DNA from: Mycobacterium marseillense
GTDB taxonomy: Bacteria; Actinomycetota; Actinomycetes; Mycobacteriales; Mycobacteriaceae
DNA length: 64,000 nt
Assembly: GCF_010731675.1 (NCBI RefSeq)
Contig: NZ_AP022584.1
Coordinates: forward strand, 5,423,850 to 5,487,849
Direction of reading: 5' to 3'
Shown here piece by piece: positions 63,363-64,000 of this stretch. The notes beneath the pieces were generated by a model. The model saw nothing but the letters and a program-made list of their open reading frames with translations. It ran no database searches and was not told where the DNA came from. Position numbers and translations under genes: made by a program. Numbering within the stretch: the first letter of the stretch is position 1; each line of letters opens with the position of its first letter.

Positions 63363-64000
63363 ATGAGTCTGCAGGCACCATTCCGCAGCGGAGCGGCAGC
63401 GGGAGCCTGACTTGCGCCGGGAGGTGCACGACGCCGCCCGCCGCGCCCGCGTCGCGTCCCGTGTGCTGGCGTTGTTGCCGACCGTCGCCAAGACCAGGCG
63501 CTGCGCTCGGCGGCCGATGCGATTACCGCACACGCCGAATTGATCCTGTCCGCCAACGCCGAAGACGTCGAGGCCGCCCGCGCCACGGGCACGCCAACCG
63601 CGATGCTCGACCGACTGGCCTTGATACCAAGCGCGTTGAGGGCATCGCCGCGGGCTGCGTCAGGTCGCCGGGCTTCCCGATCCCGTCGGGGAGGTGTTGC
63701 GCGGCTACGTTGCCGAACGGGCTGCAGCTGCGCCAGCAGCGGGTCCCGCTCGGCGTCGTGATGATCTATGAGGGTCGGCCCATGACCGTCGACGCGTTCG
63801 GTTTGGCGTTGAAGTCCGGCAACGCCGTGCTGTTGCGCGGCAGCTCCTCGGCGACCCGGTCCAACCAGGCGCTGGTGCAGGTGTTGCGGGCGTCGCTGGT
63901 CAGCGAGGACCTGCCCGCCGATGCGGTGCAACTGCTGTCGTCCGACGCGACCGCGCCACGGTGACGCATCCTGATCAGGCCGCGGCCTGGTCGATGATCC
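63363..64000 (+). pseudogene. proA: Gamma-glutamyl phosphate reductase, 5' part, with many indels (runs off window)
   Basis: Across shifting frames the ProA sequence is recognisable: [103 protein letters not shown] and ADAVQLLSS. At least eight small gaps break the frame (for example near 63410, 63492, 63623, 63655, 63711, 63942), plus two probable in-frame single-codon losses near 63760 and 63781. It makes glutamate-5-semialdehyde from the ProB product. Such dense damage in a proline-synthesis gene at the window edge points to poor sequence rather than decay. Confidence 0.8.

Overview
The window is high-GC actinobacterial chromosome. Gene content and order identify it as a slow-growing Mycobacterium: lipQ, plsC/plsB2, the NAD-specific giant glutamate dehydrogenase, glbO, tig-clpP1-clpP2, clpX, korAB, rpfE, valS-folC-ndk-rne and rplU-rpmA-obg-proB-nadE follow the M. 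tuberculosis Rv2485c-to-Rv2427c order, read in the opposite orientation. Several genes are absent from the M. tuberculosis block as I remember it: a CopD/CtaG fusion, a flavoprotein after aglA, and a TetR-P450-sirtuin-cysteine hydrolase island before nadE. I infer a Mycobacterium avium-complex-like species, but the species cannot be fixed from the sequence alone. No rRNA, CRISPR array, phage or intact insertion sequence is visible.

Layout. 0-7 kb: glycerolipid/storage-lipid block (lipQ esterase, a WS/DGAT acyltransferase, a HAD-PlsC fusion and PlsB2), the last three joined or nearly joined. 7-17.5 kb: CopD-CtaG membrane protein, a yoeB toxin relic, a second SSB, EttA, and the gdh-thioesterase-hypothetical operon. 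17.6-20.7 kb, minus strand: glbO-aglA-flavoprotein. 20.8-28.7 kb: HNH protein, a ctaJ/DUF5130 pair, pepN (minus), a mycothiol-dependent reductase homologue, rpiB, nei1, a glycine-rich exported protein and lipP (minus). Two divergent tRNAs (Gly-TCC, Pro-TGG) lie at 28.7-29.0 kb. 29-34.4 kb: proteostasis block (tig, clpP1-clpP2, clpX) interrupted by mmuM on the minus strand. 34.4-38.6 kb: a deleted MFS gene, then korA-korB-mobA. 38.6-40.1 kb: a long gene-free region and rpfE. 40.1-53.1 kb: an Rv2449c homologue, valS-folC-DUF4233-ndk, rne, rplU-rpmA, obg-proB. 53.1-64 kb: tetR facing a P450, sir2 and a cysteine hydrolase (minus), nadE, rbsK (minus), an adenylate cyclase with a cyclic-nucleotide-binding MscS channel, and the start of proA.

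How the genes work together. The first block can carry glycerol-3-phosphate to phosphatidate and acylate diacylglycerol. Trigger factor, ClpP1P2 and ClpX form the folding/degradation axis. KorAB feeds the TCA cycle, while valS, rne, L21, L27, Obg and EttA serve translation and RNA turnover. The sirtuin, hydrolase and NAD synthetase make an NAD-centred cluster. The cyclase/channel pair is a likely cAMP-mechanosensation unit.

Reading quality. Up to about 54.7 kb every family-recognisable gene is open, apart from old relics. From 54.7 kb to the right edge the P450, rbsK, cyclase, channel and proA all carry small indels, mostly 1-2 missing bases, and the density is greatest in proA. Because proA is a housekeeping proline-biosynthesis gene, these look more like sequence errors near a contig end than true pseudogenes. 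They are annotated as broken reading frames with that caveat.
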